64,000 bases of DNA from Mesorhizobium mediterraneum (GTDB lineage Bacteria > Pseudomonadota > Alphaproteobacteria > Rhizobiales > Rhizobiaceae): contig NZ_NPKI01000008.1 of the NCBI RefSeq assembly GCF_002284565.1, positions 83,468-147,467 of the forward strand, in the 5' to 3' direction. The translations under genes were made by a program, and so were the position numbers. Below are positions 9,957 through 19,751 of this stretch, one piece after another (the stretch's first letter is position 1; each line of letters starts with the position of its first letter). Below the pieces are notes generated by a model. The model was not told where the DNA came from. It saw only the letters and a program-made list of their open reading frames with translations, and did no database searches.

Positions 9957-11038
9957 TAGCCGTCTTCCTTGTACAGCAAGAAAGTCACCCCGAAGAACAT
10001 AGCCACGACAACCGGAACCCATGCAGCCACGACTGTGGGTACGAATCCCGCCACGCCGAATGCCTTGACCAGCACCGTCACGACATAAAGCAGAAACCCA
10101 GCCAGGACGCCACCCAGAATCATCGTCGCGGATTGTCCCATCCTCGCAAATCGCATCGACACCGTTGCGGCAATCAGCGTCATGGCGACGAGAAGGAACG
10201 GCAGCGCCACCAGCGAATCAAACTGCATGGCAAAGGCATTTGCCTTGAGCCCGAAGGAGCGGGCAACCTCGATCTTGCTGGGCAGATCGTAGAAAGGGAT
10301 GGTTTCCGGGCGCGCCAGCCGCTCTTGCACGAATTCGGGCTTGAGATTGGTCGACACCCGGTCGCTTGCCACCGATTGGATGTTGCCGTCCCGGAAAACC
10401 TTGACGTCCTGCAGTTCCCAGTAGCCATCGCGCAAAAAGGCGTGCGCCGCGTCCTTGCGTTCGACGATGTCGCCTTGCGGGCTGAGGATGAAGAAGACGG
10501 CATCGGCCATCTCGAGGCCCTGATTGAGAATGGCGCGCGCGCCGATGATGGTATCGCCGGTACTGGTTTTCTGCCGGATCCAGGGCTCGGCGTCGGCCGA
10601 CACGGCGTTCGACTTGCCGGAGCGGAGCTGGGTTTCGATCTTTTCGGACCAGGAAAACGCATGCGCGGCGATCGGATTGATGACGCCGACCGACAACACG
10701 CCGAACAGCAGCGCCCCGATGCAGCACGGCAGCAGGAATTGCCATGCGGATACGCCGGCGGAACGCGCGATGACCAGTTCATATCTGCGATTGAGCGAGA
10801 CCAGCGTCGCCATCGCCGAGAATAGCCCGACGAACGGCACCGTCTGCAGCATGATCATCGGCATCCTCAGCGCTGAAATGGCGAACGCCGTCCCGTACGT
10901 GAAGCCCGGCAAGCCGGTCGTGCGACCGGAAAGCTCGGTGAAGTCGATCAGGAACACGAGCGCCAACAGGCCGATGAAGAACCAGATGGTGATCGTCACG
11001 TAGCGGAAGAAGAAGTATCTACCCAGGGTCCAGCCCAT
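9956..11038 (-). CDS. lptG: LPS export ABC transporter permease LptG
   Basis: LptG is one of two permeases that pull LPS out of the inner membrane, working with LptF and the ATPase LptB. From the ATG at 11038 it has 360 residues. The N-terminus MGWTLGRYFFFRY runs into the first membrane helix, and there are three N-terminal and three C-terminal membrane segments around a periplasmic jellyroll domain. The start follows the lptF stop by 16 bases. An upstream extension to 11122 lies inside lptF and is rejected. Confidence 0.93.
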   Translation of the reverse strand: MGWTLGRYFFFRYVTITIWFFIGLLALVFLIDFTELSGRTTGLPGFTYGTAFAISALRMPMIMLQTVPFVGLFSAMATLVSLNRRYELVIARSAGVSAWQFLLPCCIGALLFGVLSVGVINPIAAHAFSWSEKIETQLRSGKSNAVSADAEPWIRQKTSTGDTIIGARAILNQGLEMADAVFFILSPQGDIVERKDAAHAFLRDGYWELQDVKVFRDGNIQSVASDRVSTNLKPEFVQERLARPETIPFYDLPSKIEVARSFGLKANAFAMQFDSLVALPFLLVAMTLIAATVSMRFARMGQSATMILGGVLAGFLLYVVTVLVKAFGVAGFVPTVVAAWVPVVVAMFFGVTFLLYKEDG

Positions 11039-11054
11039 TAGCGTGTCCAGCCCA

Positions 11055-12257
11055 TTAGCCGGCCCCTTGGCCAGAAGCGCCACGCCTGGCGAAGCGAAGC
11101 TTGATGGCGCTCCAGCCGTCACTGAAGCGACCGGCGAAATTCGTCATCCAGTCGGCCCAGGCGACCGGCAGCTCCATGGTCCGGTTGGAGACTATGAACC
11201 ATGTCGCGACCGCGGACGCCACGATAGGAACGCCGTAGACCATATAGGCATATTGCGGAACGTTGTCGGCTTTACCGGCGGCAAAGAAACCAAGCCAACG
11301 TACGAAAAGCGCAATCGCGATGGCCGTGATCAGCGGATGGATGCGCGCCTCGCGATGGGACCGCGCATCTCCCGCGACCGCAAGCGCGATCAGCGCGAAG
11401 ACAAGTGAATAGGACCATTCGGAAAAACGCTGGTTGAGCTCGGCCAGATACCTGTTCGGCTTTTTTTGGAACGCCTTGTCGTTCGGACTGGGATTGAGCA
11501 GGTATTGGGTCGTCCGGTCCTTCGGCAAAAGCAACACGTCCGATGAGGCCGACATGAAGGCGGACAGGTCGAAGGCATAGGAGGTGAATCGGATGACCGA
11601 AAGATCGCCGGTCAGCGTTTCGCGATGGATGACGCCGTCGTTCATCATCAGCACCTTCTCGTCGCCGTTTTCGATGATGGCTCCGGTCTTGGCGTAGTAG
11701 ATGAGGTTAACGCCTTCTTCGCGCGAATCGGCGACGAAGATGCCGCCGAGGCGGTTGTCCGGAAGCCGCTCGCCAATCTGCAGGAACAGGCCGTCGTCGA
11801 TCTTGCGAAAGGTGCCTTCCTGGATGATCAGCGACAACAGATCGGCACGCGACGACGCCACCAGCTGGCGGTTTTTCTGGCGTGCATACGGATCGACGCC
11901 GTTGTCGACGGCGAACGACAAGACGCTGGCCGCCAGCGCCAGCAGCATGATCGGCCTGACGATGGTCCAGCGCGAGGCGCCCGCGGCGTTCAAGACGGCA
12001 AGCTCAGAATCGGAATTCATCGCGCTCAGCGTCTGAGCGACGGCGACCACCAGGGCGAAGGGCACGACGATCGGGATGATCGACGGAATGATCAGCGCAG
12101 CGACCTCGAAGAAGGTCAGCGCCGACTGGCCGCTGTCGGTGACGAGATCGATGCGGGCGAGCACCTGCGTCGTCCACACGATCGCCAGCGTCCAAATAAG
12201 CGCTGCCAGGAACACCGCCAGCGCGCGACGCATGATGTAGCGTTCAACGACCTTCAT
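11055..12257 (-). CDS. lptF: LPS export ABC transporter permease LptF
   Basis: The protein has 400 residues and starts with MKVVERYIMRRAL, the usual LptF beginning. It is followed by the first transmembrane helix, and the NSDSELAVLNAAGASRW segment, which couples to the ATPase, is present near residues 80-96. A periplasmic domain follows, then three C-terminal helices. It is the first gene of the minus-strand operon lptF-lptG-lptD-surA-pdxA-rsmA. The ATPase gene lptB is not in the window. Confidence 0.93.
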   Translation of the reverse strand: MKVVERYIMRRALAVFLAALIWTLAIVWTTQVLARIDLVTDSGQSALTFFEVAALIIPSIIPIVVPFALVVAVAQTLSAMNSDSELAVLNAAGASRWTIVRPIMLLALAASVLSFAVDNGVDPYARQKNRQLVASSRADLLSLIIQEGTFRKIDDGLFLQIGERLPDNRLGGIFVADSREEGVNLIYYAKTGAIIENGDEKVLMMNDGVIHRETLTGDLSVIRFTSYAFDLSAFMSASSDVLLLPKDRTTQYLLNPSPNDKAFQKKPNRYLAELNQRFSEWSYSLVFALIALAVAGDARSHREARIHPLITAIAIALFVRWLGFFAAGKADNVPQYAYMVYGVPIVASAVATWFIVSNRTMELPVAWADWMTNFAGRFSDGWSAIKLRFARRGASGQGAG

Positions 12258-12599
12258 AAAGGCTTTTCTCGATTTTGCCGAACGGCATCATGCCTCCAGA
12301 CAAAGTAGTCGTCCGGCGACGCCTGCACAACCGGTCCCGTTTGGCGGTTCGATCTGGTTTCCCGTCCCACATCGTTATTCCCGGTGGCCGGAGTGTCGGC
12401 GGCAATGGATAAGAAAGGGCGAACATCGATGGTTAACAACAGGTTGCGGCAGGAAAGCGGGGCCGTGCCGCGACGAATCGCCGTCGATTCCATCCGCCAT
12501 ATGGGATCTGATTCCGGCAAAGTCTTGCCAAATGCCGGAAAACGACCAAATGTCGCGCCGATCACGGTCATGGCCGCCGTGGCCGCGACGGGTACAGAC
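12258..12599. other. Divergent intergenic region upstream of lptF and the monooxygenase gene
   Basis: No convincing gene is present. The region must contain the promoter of the lpt operon on the minus strand and of the monooxygenase on the plus strand. Open frames extend through it on both strands but lack homology and good ribosome binding sites. I could not place a promoter with confidence. Confidence 0.5.
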
Positions 12600-13775
12600 A
12601 TGGAAGCAGAAGTAACAGAATTGCGCGGTCAAACCGGCCAGGAATCGATTTTTCACGGTGCGATCGTGATCGGCGCCGGCGCGGCGGGGCTGGCCGCCGC
12701 CCATGCGCTGAAAAAGGCCGGCGTGCCGACGCTTGTCCTGGAAAAGGAAAGGCGGCTTGCCGAGCCCTGGTACCGGCGGCACGAACGGTTGCATCTCAAT
12801 TCGCATCGCGATCTCTCGACGCTGCCTGGCGTCGATTATCCCGCAGGCACCCCCGCCTTTCCCCACAAAACAGCAGTCATCCGCCACCTGAACGATTTCA
12901 GCCAGGCGCACAATCTGCCGATCCGGCTTGGCGTCGCCGTCGAGGAGATCGCGTTCAGCGGCGATCAATGGACCGTTGAGACCAGTGCCGGGCCCCTGCC
13001 GGCGCATCATGTCGTCGTTGCCACCGGGCGCGACCGGCAGCCGTTCATTCCGCAGTGGAAGGGCGCCGACGACTTTGCCGGCCGCATCATGCATTCGGCG
13101 GATTTTGGCAAAGCCGAGGATTATGCGGGAAAAAAGGTGCTGGTTGTCGGCGCTGGCAATTCGGGCTTCGACGTGCTCAATCATCTGGCGGGGGCGAACG
13201 CCGCCTCTATCTGGCTGTCGGCGCGCAACGGCCCCTCGCTGCTGCCCAAACGCGTCGGCAAGATCGCCGTCCACAGGCTTTCGCCGTTCTTGGCGCGATT
13301 GCCGATTTGGCTCGCCGATGCGGTGATGGCGGCAACGCAGCGCCTGGTTTTCGGCGACCTGACGAAGTTTGGCCTGCCGCCCGCGTCCTCGGGGGGCGCA
13401 AGCCGCCTGACCGACGACTACACTGCGATCGCCACCGACGACGGCGCCGTTCGCGCCATCAAGGCCGGTCAGGTCGTGGTACTGCCGCAGGTAAGGGAAT
13501 TTACCCGCGACGGCGTCATCCTCGACAACGGCAACCTGATCGCTCCCAATATCGTCATCGCGGCGACCGGCTACCGCACCGGGCTCGAACGCATGGTTGG
13601 CAAGCTCGGCGTCCTCGACGGCAGGGGCGTTCCCCTTTTCAACGGCGGCGAGACCGACCCGAAATTGCCCGGCCTGTGGTTTACCGGCATGCGGCCAAGC
13701 ATTCGCGGTTGCTTCGCCAATGCCCGAATTCAGGCCAAGGCAATCGCGCAGCAGATCGTCAGGCAGAGGCGATGA
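12600..13775 (+). CDS. Flavin-containing monooxygenase-like NAD(P)/FAD oxidoreductase
   Basis: From the ATG at 12600 the protein has 391 residues. It has an FAD-binding GAGAAG (25-30), the flavin monooxygenase fingerprint FxGxxxHSxxF (FAGRIMHSADF), and a second dinucleotide motif VVGAGNSG for NADPH. This set is that of class B flavin monooxygenases, which include plant YUCCA enzymes. The substrate cannot be read from sequence. Another open start at 12384 exists, but the first 72 codons show no family features. It points toward pepA, about 100 bases apart, and co-transcription is unproven. Confidence 0.82.
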   Translation: MEAEVTELRGQTGQESIFHGAIVIGAGAAGLAAAHALKKAGVPTLVLEKERRLAEPWYRRHERLHLNSHRDLSTLPGVDYPAGTPAFPHKTAVIRHLNDFSQAHNLPIRLGVAVEEIAFSGDQWTVETSAGPLPAHHVVVATGRDRQPFIPQWKGADDFAGRIMHSADFGKAEDYAGKKVLVVGAGNSGFDVLNHLAGANAASIWLSARNGPSLLPKRVGKIAVHRLSPFLARLPIWLADAVMAATQRLVFGDLTKFGLPPASSGGASRLTDDYTAIATDDGAVRAIKAGQVVVLPQVREFTRDGVILDNGNLIAPNIVIAATGYRTGLERMVGKLGVLDGRGVPLFNGGETDPKLPGLWFTGMRPSIRGCFANARIQAKAIAQQIVRQRR

Positions 13776-13876
13776 ACTGAAAAATAGGGTGGTGCTTGCG
13801 GTCGGAAACGGCCAAGTATCGGGTTTCGTCAAGGCACTCTTCCAAAACCCAACGCCGTTCCCGAAAGCAGGACATG

Positions 13877-15388
13877 ATGACTTCGAGACCTTCGATCGCC
13901 TTCGCCAAATTCGCAGCGCCCAAAAAGGGCAGTGTCTTCGTGCTGGCGGCCAACGATGGCGGTCTCGGCGATGCGGCAAAGGCTTGCGATCCGGCAAAGA
14001 CCCTGGAGCGGGCGTTTCCGGTGGCCGACTTTTCCGGCAAGTTCGCCAGCCTGGTCGAAGTGCTGGCGCCGGAGGGCACATCGCTCGACCGGCTGGTGGC
14101 GGTCGGCGTCGGCAAGGTCTCGGGGCTCGACGACCATGCCTGGCTGAAGCTCGGCGGCACGATCGCTGCATCCTTGCGCAAGGCCACCGAGGTGACCGTC
14201 GTGCTCGATCTGCCGGATGCTGACGTCGGCGGCAGGCAAGCGGCACAGCTTGCCGCGGGCATCCTTCTGCGCAGCTATACCTTCGACAAGTACAAGACGA
14301 AAAAGGACAATAATGACGGCCAGCGCGATGGCAAGAAGGCCGAGCCCAAAAAGCCGGTCAAGGTGACCATCCACACCACCGATCCGGCGGCGGCGAAAAG
14401 GGCCTTCGCCGACGAGGTGGCGGTGATCGACGGGGTGCTCCTGGCGCGCGACCTGGTCAACGAACCGGCCAATATACTCGGGCCGGTGGAATTCGCCGCC
14501 CGCGTCAGCGAACTGGAAGCGCTCGGCGTCACGGTCGAGATCCTGGTCGAGAAGGATATGAAGAAGCTCGGCATGGGCGCGCTGCTCGGCGTTGCGCAAG
14601 GCTCGCCGCGTGGCGCCCGCATAGCCGTCATGCGATGGAACGGCGGCAAGGCCAAGGACAGCCTGGTTGCCTTCGTCGGCAAGGGTGTCACTTTCGACAC
14701 CGGCGGCAATTCGATAAAGACGGCCTCCGGCATGGAGGACATGAAGGGCGACATGGGCGGCGCGGCCGCCGTGACAGGGCTGATGCACGCGCTGGCCGCG
14801 CGCAAGGCCAAGGCCAACGTCGTCGGCATCATCGGGCTAGTGGAAAATGCCGTCGACGGCCACGCGCAGCGTCCCGGTGACATCGTCACCTCGATGTCGG
14901 GTCAGACCATCGAGGTGCTCAACACCGACGCCGAAGGCCGCCTCGTTCTGGCCGATGCGCTGTGGTATTGCAACGATCGCTTCCAGCCGAAATTCATGGT
15001 CAATCTGGCGACGCTGACCGGCGCCACCATGGTCGCGCTCGGCCAGCACTATGCCGGGCTGTTCTCCAACGATGACGAATTGGCGAACAGGCTGACGAGC
15101 GCCGGGCAGGCGACGCAGGAACGAGTGTGGCGGATGCCGCTCGGCGCCGAATACGACAAGCTGATCGATTCGAAAAATGCCGACATGAAGAACATCGGCG
15201 GCCGCTACGGCGGCGCCATCATCGCGGCGCAGTTCTTGCAGCGCTTCGTCAAGGATACGCCCTGGGCGCATCTCGACATCGCCGGCACCGCGATGGGCGC
15301 GCCGTCCAGCGAGATCAACCAGTCATGGGCCTCCGGCTTCGGCGTCAGGCTGCTCGACCGACTGATGCGCGACAATTACGAGGGGTGA
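13877..15388 (+). CDS. pepA: Leucyl aminopeptidase (M17 family)
   Basis: PepA is a cytoplasmic di-metal aminopeptidase that removes N-terminal residues from peptides. The 503-residue protein has the full M17 active site: Lys269 and Asp274 in [10 protein letters not shown], Lys281, Asp292, and the signature NTDAEGRL (349-356) with Asp351, Glu353 and Arg355. Two adjacent ATG codons (13874, 13877) follow AGCAGG. A longer frame to 13796 has no homology. A Lys-rich linker (about 139-162) separates the N-terminal and catalytic domains. holC follows after 19 bases, a conserved pairing. Confidence 0.94.
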   Translation: MTSRPSIAFAKFAAPKKGSVFVLAANDGGLGDAAKACDPAKTLERAFPVADFSGKFASLVEVLAPEGTSLDRLVAVGVGKVSGLDDHAWLKLGGTIAASLRKATEVTVVLDLPDADVGGRQAAQLAAGILLRSYTFDKYKTKKDNNDGQRDGKKAEPKKPVKVTIHTTDPAAAKRAFADEVAVIDGVLLARDLVNEPANILGPVEFAARVSELEALGVTVEILVEKDMKKLGMGALLGVAQGSPRGARIAVMRWNGGKAKDSLVAFVGKGVTFDTGGNSIKTASGMEDMKGDMGGAAAVTGLMHALAARKAKANVVGIIGLVENAVDGHAQRPGDIVTSMSGQTIEVLNTDAEGRLVLADALWYCNDRFQPKFMVNLATLTGATMVALGQHYAGLFSNDDELANRLTSAGQATQERVWRMPLGAEYDKLIDSKNADMKNIGGRYGGAIIAAQFLQRFVKDTPWAHLDIAGTAMGAPSSEINQSWASGFGVRLLDRLMRDNYEG

Positions 15389-15407
15389 GGCCTTTCAAGG
15401 CGCAATC

Positions 15408-15857
15408 ATGGCTGACGTCCTATTCTATCACCTGACCGAATCGACGCTGGAGGATGCGCTCCCCGGCCTGCTCGAGCGCAGCGTCGATCGCGGTTGGCGC
15501 GCCGTGGTGCAGGCCGGCACCGAGGAGCGGCGCGACGCGCTGGACCAGCATCTGTGGATATTCAGAGACGATTCGTTCCTGGCGCACGCGACGGACCGCG
15601 AATCCCATCTGGCCGAGCAGCCGATCCTTTTGACCACCGGCCAGGACAATCCGAACGAGGCGCAGATACGCTTCCTGGTCGACGGCGCGGCGCCGCCGGA
15701 GCTTGGTAGTTATGAGCGCGCCGTGTTCCTATTCGACGGCCACGATGCGGCCCAGGTCGAGGCGGCGCGCATGCACTGGAAGACGATGAAGGAAGCCGGC
15801 CACGCGGTCACCTACTGGCAGCAGACTTCAGATCGGCGCTGGGAACGCAAGGCGTGA
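15408..15857 (+). CDS. holC: DNA polymerase III chi subunit
   Basis: The protein has 149 residues and matches the HolC family: it begins MADVLFYHLTESTLEDALPG and has the conserved GWRAVVQAG, LWIFRDDSFLAH and QPILLTT segments. Chi joins the clamp loader (through psi) to single-strand binding protein at the fork. The length and the location behind pepA are as in many proteobacteria. Confidence 0.9.
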   Translation: MADVLFYHLTESTLEDALPGLLERSVDRGWRAVVQAGTEERRDALDQHLWIFRDDSFLAHATDRESHLAEQPILLTTGQDNPNEAQIRFLVDGAAPPELGSYERAVFLFDGHDAAQVEAARMHWKTMKEAGHAVTYWQQTSDRRWERKA

Positions 15858-15986
15858 AGCTGCCGCCTTGGCTATCGTCAACCTGGGATCAGATCGCCGA
15901 GCAATCGGGTCGCGATGTCGAATAAAGAGCATCGGACCAAAAGTGGAAGAACCCTGAAAGGGTGGTTTGCTGATCGTTGAGACGCG

Positions 15987-16709
15987 CTACAACTGAAGCC
16001 GTTCAGCCAATTCAATGAAGTCGCTGATCACCAGGTCCCAGGCCTGATCAGGGTGCAAGTCCGTGGTCTGCGCTAATCCGTGCTCGGTCGGACGCGGGAC
16101 AAAGGCTGTTCGCAATCCGCATGCCCGAGCCGCTGCAAGGTCGCCATTGTGAGCGGCCACAAGACAGATCTCATCTGGCTTCATTGCCAGGACGTCAGCG
16201 GTGCGAAGATAGGCTTCCGGCATCGGCTTGTACGCTCGCACGACTTCGGCGCCGAGGATCGCATCCCAGGGGATGCGGCTACGCTTCGCCATGTTGAGCA
16301 TGAGGACGATGTTCCCGTTCGAGAGCGGCGCGATGATATAGCGGGCCTTCAGCCGTGTGAGGCCTGCCACCGCGTCCGGCCATGGCTCCAATCGGTGCCA
16401 TGCCAGGTTCAGTTCGTCCAGCTCGGACGCCGGCACCGACGCCGGGTCGATCCCGAATTCTGGCAAAACAGCTTCCAGATTCTCCCGATGCAGCACGTCG
16501 AGCCGTGTAAAGGGCCGTCGGCCGCTGCGCACCTCCTCCATCGCTGGGGAGTAACGGCGGCGCCACGCATCCGCGAAAGCGGTAGGAATGGCCGTTCCGG
16601 CTCCATGCCGCTTCAGGAACGGTTCAGCTTCGCGCGCCACGCCGCTGCGCCAATCGACGACAGTGCCGAATACGTCGAATACCAAGGCACGTACACCATC
16701 CAATGGCAT
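15987..16709 (-). CDS. Haloacid dehalogenase type II (HAD superfamily)
   Basis: The protein has 240 residues from the ATG at 16709, which follows AAGGAG by ten bases. It opens with the HAD motif I, LVFDVFGTVVDW, with the nucleophile Asp12. Motif II is in APLSNGN, and the conserved Lys is in YKPMPEAYL. The DVFGTVVDWRSG pattern is typical of (S)-2-haloacid dehalogenases and relatives, which hydrolyse 2-haloalkanoates to 2-hydroxyacids. Many members have other phosphatase or hydrolase roles. It is divergent from the permease-glycerate kinase pair, which could share a hydroxyacid theme, but that is inference. Confidence 0.85.
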   Translation of the reverse strand: MPLDGVRALVFDVFGTVVDWRSGVAREAEPFLKRHGAGTAIPTAFADAWRRRYSPAMEEVRSGRRPFTRLDVLHRENLEAVLPEFGIDPASVPASELDELNLAWHRLEPWPDAVAGLTRLKARYIIAPLSNGNIVLMLNMAKRSRIPWDAILGAEVVRAYKPMPEAYLRTADVLAMKPDEICLVAAHNGDLAAARACGLRTAFVPRPTEHGLAQTTDLHPDQAWDLVISDFIELAERLQL

Positions 16710-16977
16710 CACATTCGGCTCCTTGATCCGCACACTGCGTCTTTGGCATGGATCGGCCTGAGAAGTCGACCGCACGGACCCGGTCGGAAACGGGCTGGTT
16801 CGCCAACTCAGCTTGCCCTTCATGGATTAACCGGCCGTCGATCTTCTGGCAGCACCGGTTCCGTGTTCTCGACCTCATCGCCGTCATCTACCTGTCAAAA
16901 AAGTGTCAGGTGAGCTGGAATAGGCCTCGGCTTGGCCCGTTAACCCGCCATCTCAACCGGAGATGGAAGGTGCTTCC

Positions 16978-18474
16978 ATGCTGCATAGCGTTCCCACGAC
17001 GAGGGCCACAGTCGGTGCATTCGCCGATGCCGAAGGGCGGCAGGCATGGTTGTTCCGGCCGCTATCACCCAGATTGGTCATCGGCTTGCTTTCCCTGCAA
17101 GCTTGCACCTTTGTCATTCTTTACGGATTGGACGGCCTGCCGATTGAAGGCCGACTGTCGCTCTCGGTCTTCGCCGGGGTCCTGATCGCCTGGGTAGTGC
17201 TCGGCCTGCCCGACATGCCTGTGGCGCTCGCCGGCGCGCTTGCCCTTGTTGTTTCGGGTGCGGTCGACGAAGAGGCCCTCTTTGCCACGCTCGGCAGCGA
17301 AATCATCTGGCTCCTGATTGCCGCTTTCGTCATGGCGTCGGTCATGCGCAGCAGCGGTACCGCCGAGCGCCTGGCAGGCGTCGCGCTGACGCGCTGCAGG
17401 ACGGTTTCCCGAATGTTCTGGGGCGCGACGCTGGTCATTGCGCTGACCGCCTTCGTGATTCCTTCTACCTCAGCCCGCGCGGCGATCCTCATGCCCGTGT
17501 TCTTCGGTCTTTCGAGTGCGATCGGCAGACCATCCGTGACCAGAGGGCTCGCGCTTCTGTTTCCCTCCGTCATCTTGCTCTCAGCCTGTGCTTCGCTGAC
17601 CGGAGCTGGCGCACATCTGATTGCCGCCGATTTCATGAGGCGTGTCAGCGACACAGACATCGGCTTCGCCCACTGGGCGCTTCTCGGCGGGCCGTTCGGG
17701 TTCGTCACGAGTCTGCTTGCCTGCGGCCTGATCCAACTTCTGTTTCTGTCCGCCGAAGACCGCAGGGCCGCGATCGGCACGCTACCGGTCAGGCACCGTT
17801 CAAATTCATGCAGCGATGCTACCGTGCTGACAATCATGGGCGCGACCGTCCTGCTTTGGGCGACGAACGCGCTGCATGGACAGAATATTGCCGTCATCGC
17901 GCTCGTCGGTGCCTTGCTTGCCGCTTCCAAGCCGGTGTCGGGGATTTCGCTTAAAGAGGCGCTTAAGGGTGTCGAGTGGAACCTGCTTCTGTTCCTCGCG
18001 GCCACGCTTTTGATCGGCGAGGCGCTGCTCACCTCCGGCACCGCACGCTACCTCGTCGACCAGACGCTTGCGGCGCTCGGCGGCCACCTGTCACTAGCCC
18101 CATGGATGGTCATCGCCATCGCTGCCGTGATCTCAAGCCTGGCACATATCGTGATTATGTCTCGCACTGCGCGCGCGAGCGTCCTCATCCCAGCGGTTGC
18201 CTTGCCGCTTTCGGCGTTCGGCGTCGATCCATCGGTCCTAATCTTCGTGACGACGATCGGCAGTGGCTTCTGTCAGACGCTGATGGTCTCGGCAAAGCCG
18301 GTTCTCCTGTTCGGTTCTGCGGAGACCCTAACCTTCACACAGGCAGACCTCCTCCGGCTGGCTCTGTTCCTCTTGCCGCTCTTCGTCGCTCTGCTCGTCG
18401 CCTTCTCCTTGTTCGTCTGGCCGCTCCTTGGCCTGCCGATCGAAACACTTTCCACAATGCCCGCCAAGGCATGA
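16978..18474 (+). CDS. SLC13/DASS family anion permease
   Basis: A polytopic inner-membrane protein of 498 residues with about 11-12 hydrophobic segments. The family pattern of the divalent anion:sodium symporters is visible: an IIWLLIAAFVMASVMRSSG segment, then an ST-rich AFVIPSTSARAAILMPVF helix, and a C-terminal repeat with LAHIVIMSRTARASVLIP. Such proteins move dicarboxylates, tricarboxylates or sulfate. Glycerate kinase 32 bases downstream suggests a small hydroxyacid as cargo (inference). The ATG at 16978 follows GGAAGG; an ATG at 16963 is an alternative. Confidence 0.8.
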   Translation: MLHSVPTTRATVGAFADAEGRQAWLFRPLSPRLVIGLLSLQACTFVILYGLDGLPIEGRLSLSVFAGVLIAWVVLGLPDMPVALAGALALVVSGAVDEEALFATLGSEIIWLLIAAFVMASVMRSSGTAERLAGVALTRCRTVSRMFWGATLVIALTAFVIPSTSARAAILMPVFFGLSSAIGRPSVTRGLALLFPSVILLSACASLTGAGAHLIAADFMRRVSDTDIGFAHWALLGGPFGFVTSLLACGLIQLLFLSAEDRRAAIGTLPVRHRSNSCSDATVLTIMGATVLLWATNALHGQNIAVIALVGALLAASKPVSGISLKEALKGVEWNLLLFLAATLLIGEALLTSGTARYLVDQTLAALGGHLSLAPWMVIAIAAVISSLAHIVIMSRTARASVLIPAVALPLSAFGVDPSVLIFVTTIGSGFCQTLMVSAKPVLLFGSAETLTFTQADLLRLALFLLPLFVALLVAFSLFVWPLLGLPIETLSTMPAKA

Positions 18475-18506
18475 CTTCCGCCTGCTATTTTAGAAAGGAA
18501 ACCAAA

Positions 18507-19751
18507 ATGTCGATGACGATCCTGATTGCGCCTTCCGGTTTCAAGGAGAGCCTGACTGCCGATGAAGCGACGGCGTGCATCGCTGCCGGAATTCTACGGG
18601 CGATGCCGGACGCGACCATTCTCAAGGCGCCGATGGTCGATGGCGGGGAGGGCTTCACCAACGCACTGGTCAATCTGACCGGTGGCACGCTGCACCGGTT
18701 ATCCGTCACTGGCCCGGTGGGGGACCCGGTAGACTCCTTCATCGGATTCATGGGTGGTCAGCCAGTCCGCACCGCCGTGATAGAAATGGCCGCAGCGGCG
18801 GGCCTGCGTCTCGTTCCACGGGATCGCCGCGACCCGTGCCTGACGACAAGCTTCGGCGTCGGCGAGCTCATCGGCGCCGCCCTCGATGCCGGTGCCGAGC
18901 GAATCCTGCTTGGCTGCGGCGACAGCGGCGTCAATGACGGTGGTGCCGGCATGGCCGAGGCGCTCGGCGTGCGGTTTCTCGACGATAGCGGCCGCCCGCT
19001 CGCGCGAGGCGGGGCCGCGCTCCGGCATCTCGCTTCTATCGACATGACGGGCATCGATCCCCGCCTCGCGAAGGTGCGGATCGATGCGGCCGTCAACTGG
19101 CACAATGTGCTGCTCGGACCCAAAGGTGTTGCCCGCGTGTTCGGTCCCCAGAAAGGAGCAACGCCGGCGCAGGTCGAGGAGCTTGCTGCAGCGATGGAAG
19201 TCCATGCCAAGGCGATCGAGCGTGCGACCGGCATTCAGGTTGACACCGCTCCGGGTGCCGGCGCATCGGGCGGCCTAGGAGCAGCCGTGCTCGGCCTTCT
19301 TCTGGGCCGGCTCCATCCGCGCTACGAGATCGTGATGCAGTATCTTGACCTCGACGCGTTGATCGATCGCGCGAACCTGGTGATCACCGCCGAGGGAAGC
19401 CTGGATGGCCAAACGCCCTATGGCAAGGTGCCATCCGAGGTGGCGCGCCGCGCCAAGCTGCGCGGCCTGCCCGTCATTGCACTCGCCGGAACGATTGGCA
19501 AAGGTGTGACGCTCAACTTCGAGCACGGCATTGATGCCTTCGCCAGCATTCTCAAACGGCCGTGCTCACTGGAGGAAGCGATCGAAAATGCCGGCAAGCT
19601 GCTGACGCGAGCCGCCGAGGATGCCGTGCGCCTGATGAGCGTTGGTATAAGGCTCGCCCGACCTCCAGCCCGCATTGTGCGGCGCATGGCAGAAAACGGC
19701 CTGGTATGCCACAGCGGCGACACCGGACTATTGCGGCCTCATAGCGATTAA
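18507..19751 (+). CDS. Glycerate kinase (GlxK/GarK type)
   Basis: The product (414 residues) phosphorylates D-glycerate, feeding it into lower glycolysis or the serine cycle. The family start MTILIAPSGFKESLTADEA is clear, with the later VDGGEGF, GCGDSGVNDGGAGMAEALG and ITAEGSLDGQTPYGK motifs. The ATG at 18507 follows AAAGGA. After the usual domain end (VRLMSVGIRL) there are about 30 additional residues with no known match, possibly a run-on into a non-conserved tail. A frame continues upstream to 17976, but that part overlaps the permease gene in another frame and is rejected. Confidence 0.92.
   Translation: MSMTILIAPSGFKESLTADEATACIAAGILRAMPDATILKAPMVDGGEGFTNALVNLTGGTLHRLSVTGPVGDPVDSFIGFMGGQPVRTAVIEMAAAAGLRLVPRDRRDPCLTTSFGVGELIGAALDAGAERILLGCGDSGVNDGGAGMAEALGVRFLDDSGRPLARGGAALRHLASIDMTGIDPRLAKVRIDAAVNWHNVLLGPKGVARVFGPQKGATPAQVEELAAAMEVHAKAIERATGIQVDTAPGAGASGGLGAAVLGLLLGRLHPRYEIVMQYLDLDALIDRANLVITAEGSLDGQTPYGKVPSEVARRAKLRGLPVIALAGTIGKGVTLNFEHGIDAFASILKRPCSLEEAIENAGKLLTRAAEDAVRLMSVGIRLARPPARIVRRMAENGLVCHSGDTGLLRPHSD

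Noticed and set aside
12375..14246. A 623-residue minus-strand frame over the monooxygenase and pepA
   Set aside because: Spans two real genes on the other strand, low-complexity shadow composition, no domain.
17976..18506. N-terminal extension of glycerate kinase
   Set aside because: Overlaps the permease gene in another frame and has no kinase homology. The ATG at 18507 has a good ribosome binding site.
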